A stretch of 28,071 bases of DNA from Syntrophomonadaceae bacterium (GCA_003561835.1 PWVN01000237.1:1-28071), one strand, 5' to 3'. Shown: positions 8,391-15,721, counted from the stretch's first letter. A program made the numbers and translations. The notes: a model not told the origin generated them from the letters alone.

Positions 8391-9374
8391 TTATTCACCC
8401 ATCCTTTCCTTTAGAACCTGTCGCTTTTCTGCTATTCTCAGCTTGGCGCTCCGCGCCCGGTTGTTCTTTTCCACCTCGTCCCCGGCGGGGGTTACCGGCC
8501 GCCGGGTGATGACCCTCAGAGGCCCCTGGCCGCTGCAGGCACACTCCGGCAGGCCCGGAGGACAGGTGCACCCCCCCTGCAGCCGGATCAGGGCCTTCTT
8601 CACCAGCCGGTCCTCCAGGGAGTGAAAGGTGATGACGGCCAGCCTGCCCCCCGGGGCCAGGAGCTGTGCCGCCTGGAAGAGGGCCGGGGTGATGATGTCC
8701 AGCTCCTCATTGACGGCAATCCGCAGGGCCTGGAAGGTCCGGCGGGCGGGATGGCCCCCCTCCCGCCGGGCCCGGGCGGGGACGGCCGCCTTGATCAGGT
8801 CCACCAGCTCTTTGGTGGTCTCGATCCTTCCCCCTGCCTGCCGGCGGGCCCCGATGAACCCGGCGATGCGGCGGGCCCAGCGTTCCTCCCCGTAATCTTT
8901 GATGATCCGGGCCAGCTCCCGCTCCGGCAGGGTGTTCACCAGGTCGGCGGCAGTAGCCCCCCGGGCCTGGTCCATGCGCATGTCCAGGGGGGCGTCCTGC
9001 TGGTATGTAAAGCCCCGGTCCGGGTTGTCCAGCTGGTAGCTGGAAACCCCCAGGTCGAAGAGGATGCCGTCCACCTGCCCAAATCCCAGGCCGGCAGCAA
9101 TCCCCTGCAGGTTGGCGAAGTTATCCCATACCGGGATGAAATCGGCGGCAAAGCCCCGGCCTTCCAGGTTTTGGCGGGCTGCCTCCAGGGCTTCCCCGTC
9201 CCGGTCTATGCCGATGAGGGTCCCCCCCGGCGAAATCCCCTGCAGGATGGCCCCGGCGTGGCCCCCACCCCCCAGGGTGGCGTCAATGTAGGTGCCGCCG
9301 GGAAAAACTTTGAGCCCGGCCAGGGTTTCCTTCAGGAGAACGGGACTGTGGGAAAATTCCATGCCATCACCCAT
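8391..9374 (-). CDS. rsmH: 16S rRNA (cytosine(1402)-N(4))-methyltransferase RsmH
   Basis: SAM-dependent methyltransferase (formerly MraW) that modifies C1402 in the ribosomal decoding centre. Conserved family segments include HSPVLLKETL at the N-terminus, the SAM-binding motif DATLGGGGHA near residues 31-40, the segment LGVSSYQLDNPDRGFTYQQDAPLDMRM split around residue 110, and ITFHSLEDRLVK near the C-terminal third. The annotated ATG directly abuts the mraZ stop codon. A second ATG at 9362 (product MEFSHSPVLL) has a better-placed GGGTGA upstream and may be the true start. Second gene of the dcw cluster, as usual. Confidence 0.96.
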   Translation of the reverse strand: MGDGMEFSHSPVLLKETLAGLKVFPGGTYIDATLGGGGHAGAILQGISPGGTLIGIDRDGEALEAARQNLEGRGFAADFIPVWDNFANLQGIAAGLGFGQVDGILFDLGVSSYQLDNPDRGFTYQQDAPLDMRMDQARGATAADLVNTLPERELARIIKDYGEERWARRIAGFIGARRQAGGRIETTKELVDLIKAAVPARARREGGHPARRTFQALRIAVNEELDIITPALFQAAQLLAPGGRLAVITFHSLEDRLVKKALIRLQGGCTCPPGLPECACSGQGPLRVITRRPVTPAGDEVEKNNRARSAKLRIAEKRQVLKERMGE

Positions 9375-9806
9375 CTAGAGTTCAAAATCCACCATCTTCT
9401 CCGCGATTTCCTCGTAGGAAAGGTTTGCTTCCCGGCTGTATTTTGCCCAATTTTCGCTGCTCCATATCTCCACCCGGCTGGAGACGCCGATGGTGACCAC
9501 TTCCCGGGCCAGGCCCGCATGTTCCCGCAGATTGGCGGGGATGAGGACCCGGCCCTGCTTGTCCACCTCGACCTCGCAGGCGCCGGAAAAGAAGAAGCGG
9601 GCAAAGGCCCGGGCATCCCCCTTGGTGAAGGGGAGGGCCTTGAAGCGGCGTTCCAGGCCGGACCATTCTTCCTGGGTGTAGACGAAGAGGCATTGGTCCA
9701 GGCCCCGGGTTATGACGAAGGTTTCTCCCAGGAGTTCGCGGAAGCGGGCAGGGAGGATAATCCTGCCCTTGGTGTCGATGGTATGCTGGTATTCTCCCAT
9801 GAACAT
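9375..9806 (-). CDS. mraZ: Transcriptional regulator MraZ
   Basis: DNA-binding regulator of the dcw cluster, built of two AbrB-like (SpoVT-AbrB) swapped-hairpin repeats. The first is MGEYQHTIDTKGRIILPARF and the second is near VEVDKQGRVLIPANLRE. I start it at the ATG at 9806 (143 aa, product MFMGEYQH), since GAGGAGGGG lies 7-9 nt upstream and this matches the family length. A GTG at 9851 would extend it by 15 residues into the operator repeats and is unlikely. It heads the cluster and overlaps nothing upstream; rsmH begins right after its stop. MraZ proteins bind short direct repeats just upstream of their own gene, and such repeats are present here. Confidence 0.95.
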   Translation of the reverse strand: MFMGEYQHTIDTKGRIILPARFRELLGETFVITRGLDQCLFVYTQEEWSGLERRFKALPFTKGDARAFARFFFSGACEVEVDKQGRVLIPANLREHAGLAREVVTIGVSSRVEIWSSENWAKYSREANLSYEEIAEKMVDFEL

Positions 9807-9830
9807 GGCCCGCCCCTCCTCTCCCGGGTG

Positions 9831-9864
9831 CTTTCCTCCACTTTCCTCCACTTTACTCCACTCT
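9831..9864 (-). promoter_or_regulatory. MraZ box: 10-bp-period direct repeats upstream of mraZ
   Basis: On the minus strand three units TGGAGTAAAG, TGGAGGAAAG, TGGAGGAAAG occur head to tail, preceded by GAG. The motif TGGAG recurs every 10 bp (one helical turn), ending about 25 nt before the mraZ ATG. Known MraZ operators are three or four direct repeats with 10-bp spacing (TGGGN in Escherichia coli, AAAGTG-type in mollicutes), so this array fits the MraZ autoregulatory site. The AAAGTGG phrase resembles the mollicute box. No binding data are implied. Confidence 0.8.
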
Positions 9865-9934
9865 ATTCTCTCCCGATGCCGGAATTCCTTCCCCGAAAAA
9901 AAATTTTTTTAAAATTTTTTAAAAATATTTTTAA

Positions 9935-9968
9935 GAAAAATAAAAAAAGACAGGTTATTTGCAACCTG
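9935..9968 (-). terminator. Intrinsic terminator of the zinc-ribbon gene
   Basis: Minus-strand stem CAGGTT/AACCTG (9963-9968 with 9951-9956), loop GCAAAT, followed by TCTTTTTTTATTTTTC. This is a classic U-rich intrinsic terminator 43 nt after the stop of the small zinc-ribbon gene. It should insulate mraZ from upstream transcription. Confidence 0.8.
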
Positions 9969-10011
9969 CCTTTCCTTCTTGCCCGTTTTCCCGCTTAATT
10001 TTGCCGGCGGT

Positions 10012-10182
10012 TCAGGAGCAAACCGGCTGTACCGAGGCTTTTTCTCTGGCTGGGTGAGGGGTCATGACTTTACTGCCGCACCTGGGGCACACCAACTCCC
10101 TGAGGTCCCTCGGGTCCCAAAGCACCATTCCCTGCAGGGCGCAAACCGTACAGAAAAAGGTAACGCTTCCCTCATACTCCAT
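10012..10182 (-). CDS. Small zinc-ribbon protein with two CXXC motifs, function unknown
   Basis: A 56-aa gene not usually caught by length cut-offs. The ATG is preceded by a near-perfect ribosome binding site AAGGAGG (10190-10196) with 7-nt spacing, and a strong intrinsic terminator follows the stop. The product begins MEYEGSVTFFCTVC and continues to CPRCGSKVM. Two CXXC knuckles (C11/C14 and C32/C35) are 17 residues apart, so it probably binds one zinc ion as a rubredoxin-like or zinc-ribbon fold. The tail of about 20 residues is hydrophilic and probably disordered. It lies alone between mgtE and mraZ. An AT-rich stretch containing TATAAT-like sequences is present upstream, but I could not find a convincing -35 element. 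I do not recognise the family. Confidence 0.72.
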   Translation of the reverse strand: MEYEGSVTFFCTVCALQGMVLWDPRDLRELVCPRCGSKVMTPHPAREKASVQPVCS

Positions 10183-10294
10183 TCAGGCGCCTCCTTGTAA
10201 TAAGGTTTTGGTTCCTTCTATTCTATTATATTATAATATTCTCTCTTCTTATGCCATTTCCTCCCCGAAAGGGTTCTCTCCGCATATTTATTAT

Positions 10295-10315
10295 TCCCCG
10301 GTCAGGCGCCGGGGA
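10295..10315 (-). terminator. Hairpin after mgtE, possible terminator
   Basis: Perfect 7-bp stem TCCCCGG/CCGGGGA with a 7-nt loop, 10 nt after the mgtE stop on the minus strand. The following sequence AATAATAAATAT is AT-rich but lacks a clear T-run, so termination may be partial. Confidence 0.45.
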
Positions 10316-10325
10316 TGCCCCTTCC

Positions 10326-11672
10326 CTAGAGGCCCATGAGGAGGTTGGCCACCAGAAAGTAGATCAAAAGGCCCGTAACGTCCTTGATGGTGGTGACGAA
10401 AGGCCCGGCGGTGATGGCCGGGTCGATACCCCAGTTGTTGAAGAGCATGGGGATCAGGGTCCCGATAACGGTGGCCAGGATGACGGTGATGCACATGGCC
10501 AAGCCCACCACCAGGCCCAGGTTGGCTATGGTGGGCTGCCAGATGGTGGCGGCCAGGGCGATCATGATCCCCGTAACCAGTCCCATGGTGATGCCGATGC
10601 GGACCTCCCGGAAGAAGTAGCGCCAGACCTCCGCCGCCTCGACTTCCCCCGTGGCCAGGCCCCGGACGAAGACGGTGGAGGATTGGGCCCCCACATTGCC
10701 TCCCATGCCCATGATGACGGGGATGAAGAAGACCAGGGCAAAAACCTGCTCAATGCTGGCTTCGAAGAACCCGATGACCCTCCCCGTCACCAGCCCCCCC
10801 AGGAGGCTGATGATGAGCCAGGGCAGGCGGCGGGCCGACATGTTGAAGACGGTGGCGTCGATGAGGTCCGTCCCCTCCACCTCGGAGGTCCCCACCAGCT
10901 TGTAGATGTCCTCGGTGGCCTCTTCCTCCACCACGTCCAGGATGTCGTCCACGGTGACGATGCCCAGGAGACGCTGCTCCTCATCCACCACGGGAACGGC
11001 CAGGAGGTCGTACTTGGAGACCACCCGGGCCACCTCTTCCTGGTCCATGGAGACATCCACGCTGATGACGTTCTTGCGCATGATATCCTTGACCAGCATT
11101 TCATCCTGGGCGGCAATCAGCTCCCGCAGGGAAACCACGCCCGCCAGGCGCTTCTGGTCATCCACCACATAGACGTAGTAGATGGTTTCCGCATCCGGGG
11201 CGATTTGCCGCAGGCGCTTGATGGCCCCCTCCACGTTCAGGGTCAGGGGAAGGGCGGTAAACTCCGTGGTCATGATGCCCCCGGCGGAGTCTTCGGGGTA
11301 CTGGAGAAGGCCGCGGATTTCCGCCGCTTCCTCCTTCAGGAGGTTCAAGAGCTCCCGGCTCTCGTCCTCCGAAAGCTCCCCCAAAAGGTCCACGGCGTCG
11401 TCGGAGGCCATTTCCTTCAAGATGGCGGAAGCCCGCTTGCGGGTCAAGAGGCGGAAGAGGGTCACCTGGTCGAATTCTTCCATCTCCTGGATAATTTCCG
11501 CCGCGTCTTCGTCGGAAAGAAGGGCAAAGAACTCCTGCTTCTGCCGGTCGTTCAAGTCTTCCACCAGTTCCGCCAGGTCGCTGGGGTGAAGGTTTTCCAG
11601 AAAGTCCTTGATCTTTTCGTCCTGCTTCCGGATGAGTTCGATGAGTCGCTGGAAGGTTTTTTGTACGGACAT
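10326..11672 (-). CDS. mgtE: Magnesium transporter MgtE
   Basis: Membrane Mg2+ channel/transporter gated by cytoplasmic Mg2+. At 448 aa it has the full family architecture. An N-terminal MgtE_N superhelical domain (about 20-125) contains repeated LxxLxxED-type helices such as LHPSDLAELVEDL. Two CBS domains follow (about 130-255), then a C-terminal five-helix membrane domain (about 285-448). The membrane part shows the conserved MGMGGNVGAQSST segment and the motif FVTTIKDVTG, whose Asp corresponds to the known selectivity residue. The ATG has AAGGGGGTG about 10 nt upstream. It follows the csoR-family gene by 23 nt and is probably co-transcribed with it. No M-box-like leader fits in that gap. 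Confidence 0.95.
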   Translation of the reverse strand: MSVQKTFQRLIELIRKQDEKIKDFLENLHPSDLAELVEDLNDRQKQEFFALLSDEDAAEIIQEMEEFDQVTLFRLLTRKRASAILKEMASDDAVDLLGELSEDESRELLNLLKEEAAEIRGLLQYPEDSAGGIMTTEFTALPLTLNVEGAIKRLRQIAPDAETIYYVYVVDDQKRLAGVVSLRELIAAQDEMLVKDIMRKNVISVDVSMDQEEVARVVSKYDLLAVPVVDEEQRLLGIVTVDDILDVVEEEATEDIYKLVGTSEVEGTDLIDATVFNMSARRLPWLIISLLGGLVTGRVIGFFEASIEQVFALVFFIPVIMGMGGNVGAQSSTVFVRGLATGEVEAAEVWRYFFREVRIGITMGLVTGIMIALAATIWQPTIANLGLVVGLAMCITVILATVIGTLIPMLFNNWGIDPAITAGPFVTTIKDVTGLLIYFLVANLLMGL

Positions 11673-11695
11673 GATTACGGTTCACCCCCTTGGAT

Positions 11696-11959
11696 TCACT
11701 TGACGTATCGATCCATCAGGGAGGTCAGGGAGCGGATGAAGTCATCCATGTTCCCTTCCTCCTGGGCCCTCTCCAGGCATTCCCGGAAATGGCTTTCAAA
11801 GATCAGGGTCCCCACCTTGTTGATGGCGGAACGGGCCGCCGCCACCTGCATCAGGATATCGGAGCAGGGTTCCTCCTTTAGAATCATCTTCTGCAGGCCC
11901 TTGATCTGCCCCTCCACCCGGCGCAGCCTGTGGAGGATCTCCTGGTTTTCGGCTGCCAT
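11696..11959 (-). CDS. CsoR/RcnR-family metal-responsive transcriptional repressor
   Basis: All-helical DNA-binding repressor of the DUF156 family. From the ATG at 11959 the protein has 87 aa, starting MAAENQEILHRLRRVEGQIKG, the family signature. Ligand positions are C32, H57 and C61, the Cys-His-Cys pattern of Cu(I)-sensing CsoR rather than the pattern of nickel/cobalt RcnR. The residue before the first Cys is Pro; the Tyr found there in some characterised CsoR proteins is absent. The ATG is preferred because AGGGGGTGG stands 5-7 nt upstream; an in-frame GTG three codons earlier (11968) lies inside that ribosome binding site. It is the first gene of an apparent operon with mgtE, not a copper exporter, which leaves its true effector open. 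Confidence 0.88.
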   Translation of the reverse strand: MAAENQEILHRLRRVEGQIKGLQKMILKEEPCSDILMQVAAARSAINKVGTLIFESHFRECLERAQEEGNMDDFIRSLTSLMDRYVK

Positions 11960-11993
11960 TCCCGCCACCCCCTATGTATTTTATTCCTTCCCC

Positions 11994-12022
11994 ATTATAA
12001 CGTTTCGGTTTCCCTTTGACAA
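11994..12022 (-). promoter_or_regulatory. Sigma-A promoter of the csoR-family/mgtE unit
   Basis: Minus-strand TTGTCA (12017-12022), a 17-bp spacer, and TATAAT (11994-11999). The -10 box is a perfect match and -35 has five of six. The ATG lies about 34 nt downstream of the -10, and a G-tract (AGGGGGTGG) in the leader serves as ribosome binding site. The short leader leaves no room for a riboswitch. Confidence 0.78.
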
Positions 12023-12342
12023 TTATTCCCGAAAATAAAAATAACCCCACCATGCCGTGGCCCGTATGTTTTGAACTGCTCTCTCCACAAGGGGGTGCCC
12101 TCCTGCCGATTTTGTATGTCCTGCAGCAGGCATATACGCTACCGACAGAGACCAGGCTCCCAATTCATAAGTGTTAGCTCAAAACTTCCGGTTATACACG
12201 CACATAGTAGGGTTTTTGGCTTGTTTCAATAATATGATATCACATTTTCGGGCCTTCGGCAAGGGTAAAAGGGCGTGACATAATTTAACATAAAAAGGGT
12301 GGGTCAAGCATATATACTAGCAAAAGAAAGGGGGACAGACCC
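12023..12342. other. Intergenic region without recognisable gene
   Basis: About 320 bp between the csoR-family promoter and the small membrane-protein gene. Base composition is more AT-rich than the surrounding genes. I see no open frame with a ribosome binding site, no tRNA fold and no strong terminator. The right end contains the plus-strand leader of the next gene, with the AT-rich phrases TTAACATAAAAA and CATATATACT (12285-12318). These might form a non-sigma-A promoter, but the match is too loose to call. Confidence 0.5.
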
Positions 12343-12639
12343 ATGACACTGGATGCCCTTACCGTGATCGTCGTTCTGGCTTTGGTGGTCGAGTTTTCCA
12401 CGGAGGTAATCAAGAATATCTTTTCCCTGAAGAAGGGGCTGGGGAAGGCCGTGGCCATCCTCATCGGCATGATCCTGTGCGTCAGCACCCAGACAGGCCT
12501 GCTCATGGTTTTTGGCCTGGACACCTTCTACCCCATCATCGATTATTTGGTCACCGGTTTAATTATTTCCCGCGGCTCCAACATTATTCACGACCTGGTG
12601 AGCCGCCTGAAGCAGGAGGGCACGGGAAAGCTGGTCTAG
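12343..12639 (+). CDS. Small integral membrane protein, function unknown
   Basis: A 98-aa plus-strand gene in a minus-strand neighbourhood. GAAAGGGGG ends 8 nt before the ATG, which supports expression. The product is strongly hydrophobic. Predicted membrane helices lie at about 5-26 and 34-59, and a third amphipathic or membrane segment at about 62-80 includes GLIISRGSNIIHDL; a short polar tail ends in KLV. There is no signal peptidase site and no cysteine pair. The overall look, with short loops and a third amphipathic helix, recalls holin-like or sporulation-linked small membrane proteins, but this is only resemblance. It converges on aspS, with 13 nt between the two stop codons. I do not recognise the family. 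Confidence 0.75.
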   Translation: MTLDALTVIVVLALVVEFSTEVIKNIFSLKKGLGKAVAILIGMILCVSTQTGLLMVFGLDTFYPIIDYLVTGLIISRGSNIIHDLVSRLKQEGTGKLV

Positions 12640-12655
12640 GGCCGGCCGGGGCCTA
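12637..12655. terminator. Short shared hairpin between two convergent stop codons
   Basis: TAGGGCC and GGCCTA form a 6-bp GC-rich stem with a one-base bulge and a short loop. The arms include both stop codons (TAG of the membrane-protein gene at 12637-12639, TAG of aspS at 12653-12655). Neither side has a T-run, so it would be at most a weak bidirectional terminator. Confidence 0.3.
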
Positions 12656-14446
12656 CTCCTCTTCCCAGTCATCCTCCTCCTCGTCCTCCCGGACCAGCAG
12701 GTGCAGGTCCGCCAGCTGCTCCTTTGTCACCGCCGCCGGGGATTTTGTCAGCAGGCAGGTCCCCCGGGCTGTCTTGGGAAAGGCGATGACATCCCGGATG
12801 GAGGAAGAACCGGCCAGGAGCATGACCATCCGGTCCAGGCCGAAGGCGATGCCGCCGTGGGGGGGCGCCCCGTACTCGAAGGCTTTAAGGAGAAAGCCGA
12901 ACTGCTCCCGGGCCTCCTCCGGGGAAAAGCCCAGGGCCGCAAAGACGGCCTCCTGCAGGTCCCGCCGGTGGTTCCGGATGCTGCCACCGCCGATTTCCAC
13001 ACCGTTCAAGACCAGGTCGTAGGCCCTGGCCCGGACCCGGGAGGGGTCCCGGGCCAGCAGGGGGGCGTCGGCCGCCACTGGGGCGGTGAAGGGATGGTGG
13101 TTGGCGGTATAGCGGCCTTCCTCCCCGTCATAGGAGAGGAGGGGATAATCCACCACCCAGAGGAAATGCTCGCCGGCTTCCGGGGGTACCAGCTGCAGCT
13201 GCCGGGCCAGGTGGACCCGGAGGCCGCCCAGGACGGGGGCGGCCGTTTCCTCCCCGTCGGCGATGAAGATGAGCAGGTCCCCGGCTTCCGCCTGCAGGGC
13301 CTCCTGTATCCCGTTGAGCTCCTCTTCGCTGAAAAACTTGACGACGGGGGATTTCATCCCCTCCCCGGTGACCTGGAACCAGGCCATGCCCCTGGCCCCC
13401 AGGCTGACGGCATATCCCGTCAACTCGTCCAGTTCCCGGCGGCTGAAATGGGCAGAGCCCTTGATGTTTAGGCCCCGGACCACGCCGCCCTTCTCCACCG
13501 CCTGTTTGAAAACCTTGAAACCCGAACCCCCCGCTGTCCCGGTGATATCCCGGATTTCCATGCCGTAGCGCAGGTCCGGCTTGTCGGTGCCGAAGCGGCG
13601 CAGGGCTTCGGCGTAGGAGAGCCGGGGGAAGGGGATGGGGATATCTTGGTCCAGCACCTCCCGGTAGATGTGGGCCAGCATGGCTTCCACCAGGGCGAAG
13701 ACATCCTCCTCTTCCACGAAGGACATCTCCATGTCGATCTGGGTAAACTCGGGCTGCCGGTCGGCCCGCAGGTCCTCATCCCGGAAGCAGCGGACGATCT
13801 GAAAATATTTTTCCAGCCCCGCCACCATGAGGAGCTGCTTGAAGAGCTGGGGCGATTGGGGCAGGGCATAAAAGCTGCCGGCGCTCATACGGCTGGGCAC
13901 CAGGTAGTCCCGGGCCCCCTCGGGGGTGGACCGGGTCAGCATGGGGGTCTCCACCTCCAGGAAGCCCTGCCCGTCCAGGAAGCTGCGCACCGACAGGGCC
14001 ACCCGGTGCCGGAGCCGCATCTTTGCGTACATCTCCGGCCGCCGCAGGTCCAGGTAGCGGTACTTGAGCCGCAGGTTCTCGTCCACCTCCACCCCGTCCT
14101 CGATATAAAAGGGCGACGTTTTGGCGGTGTTCAGGACCGTAAGGGATTTGAGGCGCACTTCCAGTTCCCCCGTGGGCAGATTGGGGTTTACGGTTTCCGG
14201 TTCCCGCAGGACCACCCGGCCGCTGACGCTCAAGACGAACTCGGAGCGCACCCCTTCCACCTCCCGGAAAATGGCGGCGTTTTCCTCGTAATCCGCCACC
14301 ACCTGGACCAGGCCGCTCCGGTCCCGCAAATCGATGAAGATGAGCTTCCCGTGGTCCCGGCGCCGCTGCACCCAGCCCTTCAGGGCCACCTCCTCCCCCA
14401 GGTTTTCCTTTGTCAGCTGTCCGCACATATGCCTCGTCTTTGGCAT
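12653..14446 (-). CDS. aspS: Aspartyl-tRNA synthetase AspRS
   Basis: Class II synthetase charging tRNA-Asp; 597 aa, the normal size for the bacterial type. An N-terminal OB-fold anticodon-binding domain contains GWVQRRRDHGKLIFIDLRDRSG across about 25-46. The catalytic core carries FRDEDLRADRQPEFTQID (motif 2), and the bacterial GAD insertion follows. Motif 3 is in GGIAFGLDRMVMLLAG near the end. The C-terminus is highly acidic (VREDEEEDDWEEE). The ATG is preceded by GGGAGG at 8 nt spacing and begins 3 nt after the hisS stop, so the two form an operon. Whether it is discriminating, or also makes Asp-tRNA-Asn, cannot be read here. Confidence 0.96.
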   Translation of the reverse strand: MPKTRHMCGQLTKENLGEEVALKGWVQRRRDHGKLIFIDLRDRSGLVQVVADYEENAAIFREVEGVRSEFVLSVSGRVVLREPETVNPNLPTGELEVRLKSLTVLNTAKTSPFYIEDGVEVDENLRLKYRYLDLRRPEMYAKMRLRHRVALSVRSFLDGQGFLEVETPMLTRSTPEGARDYLVPSRMSAGSFYALPQSPQLFKQLLMVAGLEKYFQIVRCFRDEDLRADRQPEFTQIDMEMSFVEEEDVFALVEAMLAHIYREVLDQDIPIPFPRLSYAEALRRFGTDKPDLRYGMEIRDITGTAGGSGFKVFKQAVEKGGVVRGLNIKGSAHFSRRELDELTGYAVSLGARGMAWFQVTGEGMKSPVVKFFSEEELNGIQEALQAEAGDLLIFIADGEETAAPVLGGLRVHLARQLQLVPPEAGEHFLWVVDYPLLSYDGEEGRYTANHHPFTAPVAADAPLLARDPSRVRARAYDLVLNGVEIGGGSIRNHRRDLQEAVFAALGFSPEEAREQFGFLLKAFEYGAPPHGGIAFGLDRMVMLLAGSSSIRDVIAFPKTARGTCLLTKSPAAVTKEQLADLHLLVREDEEEDDWEEE

Positions 14447-14449
14447 TCG

Positions 14450-15721
14450 TTAAACCTCCCGGTCAAGATTGTCCAGTACCGCGTCTATGATGGAATCCAG
14501 GGAGACGGTGTCCTGCTCCCCCGTGGCCATGTCCTTTAAGAGGGCCTTTCCCTCCCGGAATTCATCCCCTCCCAGGAGCACCGTCAGCCGGGCCCGGGAG
14601 CGGCCCGCCTGCTTGAGTTGGGCCTTCAGGCTCCTGCCCAGGAAATCCCGTTCGCAGGAGACCTTTTTGGCCCGCAGGTCCCTAAGGAGCAGGTCCACCC
14701 GGGGCAGGGCCCCCGCATCGATGGAGGCCACATAGACCTCCGGGGCTTCCTCCTCCTTAGATAGGCCTTCCTCCTCCAGGGCCAGCAGGATCCGCTCCAG
14801 GCCCACGGCAAAGCCGCTGCCCGGGGTGGGGGGGCCGCCGCAGACTTCCACCAGGTCGTCGTAGCGGCCGCCGCCCCCCAGGGAGCTCTGGGCTCCCAGG
14901 CGGGGGCTGATAAACTCGAAAACCGTCTTCGTATAGTAATCCAGGCCCCGGACCAGGAAGGGGTTCACCCGGTAGGGCAGGTTCAAATTTTTCAGGCCTT
15001 CCTGCAGGGCGGCAAAATGGCTGCCGCACTCGGGGCAGAGGTTGTCCCCCAGGGTGGGCACCTCCCGGAAATGGGAGCGGCAGGTTTCCTCCTTGCAGTC
15101 CAGGATTCGCAGGGGATTGGTGCCGTGGCGCTGCCGGCAGTCGGGGCAGAGGCTCTCCAGTTTTTCCCGGAAAAACCCCTGGAGCTTCTCCCGGTAGGGA
15201 GGGCGGCAGCGGCGGCAGCCCACGCTGTTCACCTCCAGGGCCACGTCCGGGAGGCCCAGCTGCCGGTACAGCTGGTCCGCCAGGTGGATGATTTCCGCAT
15301 CCAGGGCCGGGCTCTGGGAGCCGAAGGCCTCCACGCCGAACTGGTGGAACTGGCGGTAACGCCCGGCCTGGGGCCGGTCATAGCGGAACATGGGGCCGAT
15401 GTAGTAGAGCTTTACCGGCTGGGGCGCCGCGTTGAGGTTGTGCTCCAGGTAGGCCCTGACCACCGAGGCGGTGCTCTCGGGCCTTAAGGTGAGGCGGCGC
15501 TTCCCCCGGTCCTCGAAGGTGTACATCTCCTTGGAGACGATGTCCGTCTCTTCCCCCACGCTGCGGCTAAAGAGTTCCGTATGTTCGAAAAGGGGCGTGC
15601 GGATCTCGCCGTACCGGTACAGCCGGCACAGCTCCCGGGCCTTCTCTTCAATCCTGCGCCATTTTTCTGCCTCCGGCGGCAGGATATCCCTGGTCCCCCG
15701 GGGCGCTCTGGTCAGCAACAT
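14450..15721 (-). CDS. hisS: Histidyl-tRNA synthetase HisRS
   Basis: Class II synthetase charging tRNA-His; 423 aa. It starts MLLTRAPRGTRDILPPEAEKW, the typical HisRS opening. Motif 2 is in RLTLRPESTASVVRAYLEH, and the histidine-specific motif is VRGLDYYTKTVFEF. The C-terminal anticodon domain has FLGRSLKAQLKQAG. A central insertion has paired cysteines (CRRC, CPDC, CKEETC, CPEC) and may bind a metal; similar Cys-rich inserts occur in other Firmicute HisRS. GGGGGT precedes the ATG. A good promoter stands about 55 nt upstream, so no T-box leader is present. First gene of the hisS-aspS operon. Confidence 0.96.
   Translation of the reverse strand: MLLTRAPRGTRDILPPEAEKWRRIEEKARELCRLYRYGEIRTPLFEHTELFSRSVGEETDIVSKEMYTFEDRGKRRLTLRPESTASVVRAYLEHNLNAAPQPVKLYYIGPMFRYDRPQAGRYRQFHQFGVEAFGSQSPALDAEIIHLADQLYRQLGLPDVALEVNSVGCRRCRPPYREKLQGFFREKLESLCPDCRQRHGTNPLRILDCKEETCRSHFREVPTLGDNLCPECGSHFAALQEGLKNLNLPYRVNPFLVRGLDYYTKTVFEFISPRLGAQSSLGGGGRYDDLVEVCGGPPTPGSGFAVGLERILLALEEEGLSKEEEAPEVYVASIDAGALPRVDLLLRDLRAKKVSCERDFLGRSLKAQLKQAGRSRARLTVLLGGDEFREGKALLKDMATGEQDTVSLDSIIDAVLDNLDREV

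Noticed and set aside
9807..9851. GTG start giving a longer MraZ
   Set aside because: It would place coding sequence in the operator repeats, has no good ribosome binding site, and exceeds family length.
9831..9870. Short CRISPR-like array
   Set aside because: Units are 10 bp with no spacers and fit a MraZ operator; no cas genes are present.
8622..9998. Plus-strand open frame across rsmH, mraZ and the MraZ boxes
   Set aside because: Shadow of well-supported minus-strand genes; it runs through the operator and AT tract.
11673..11695. Magnesium (M-box) riboswitch upstream of mgtE
   Set aside because: Only 23 nt separate mgtE from the csoR-family stop, and the leader before that gene is about 35 nt; there is no space for an M-box.
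10251..12038. Plus-strand open frame of 595 codons opposite mgtE and the csoR-family gene
   Set aside because: His/Asp/Gly-rich antisense artefact of the GC-rich genes on the other strand.
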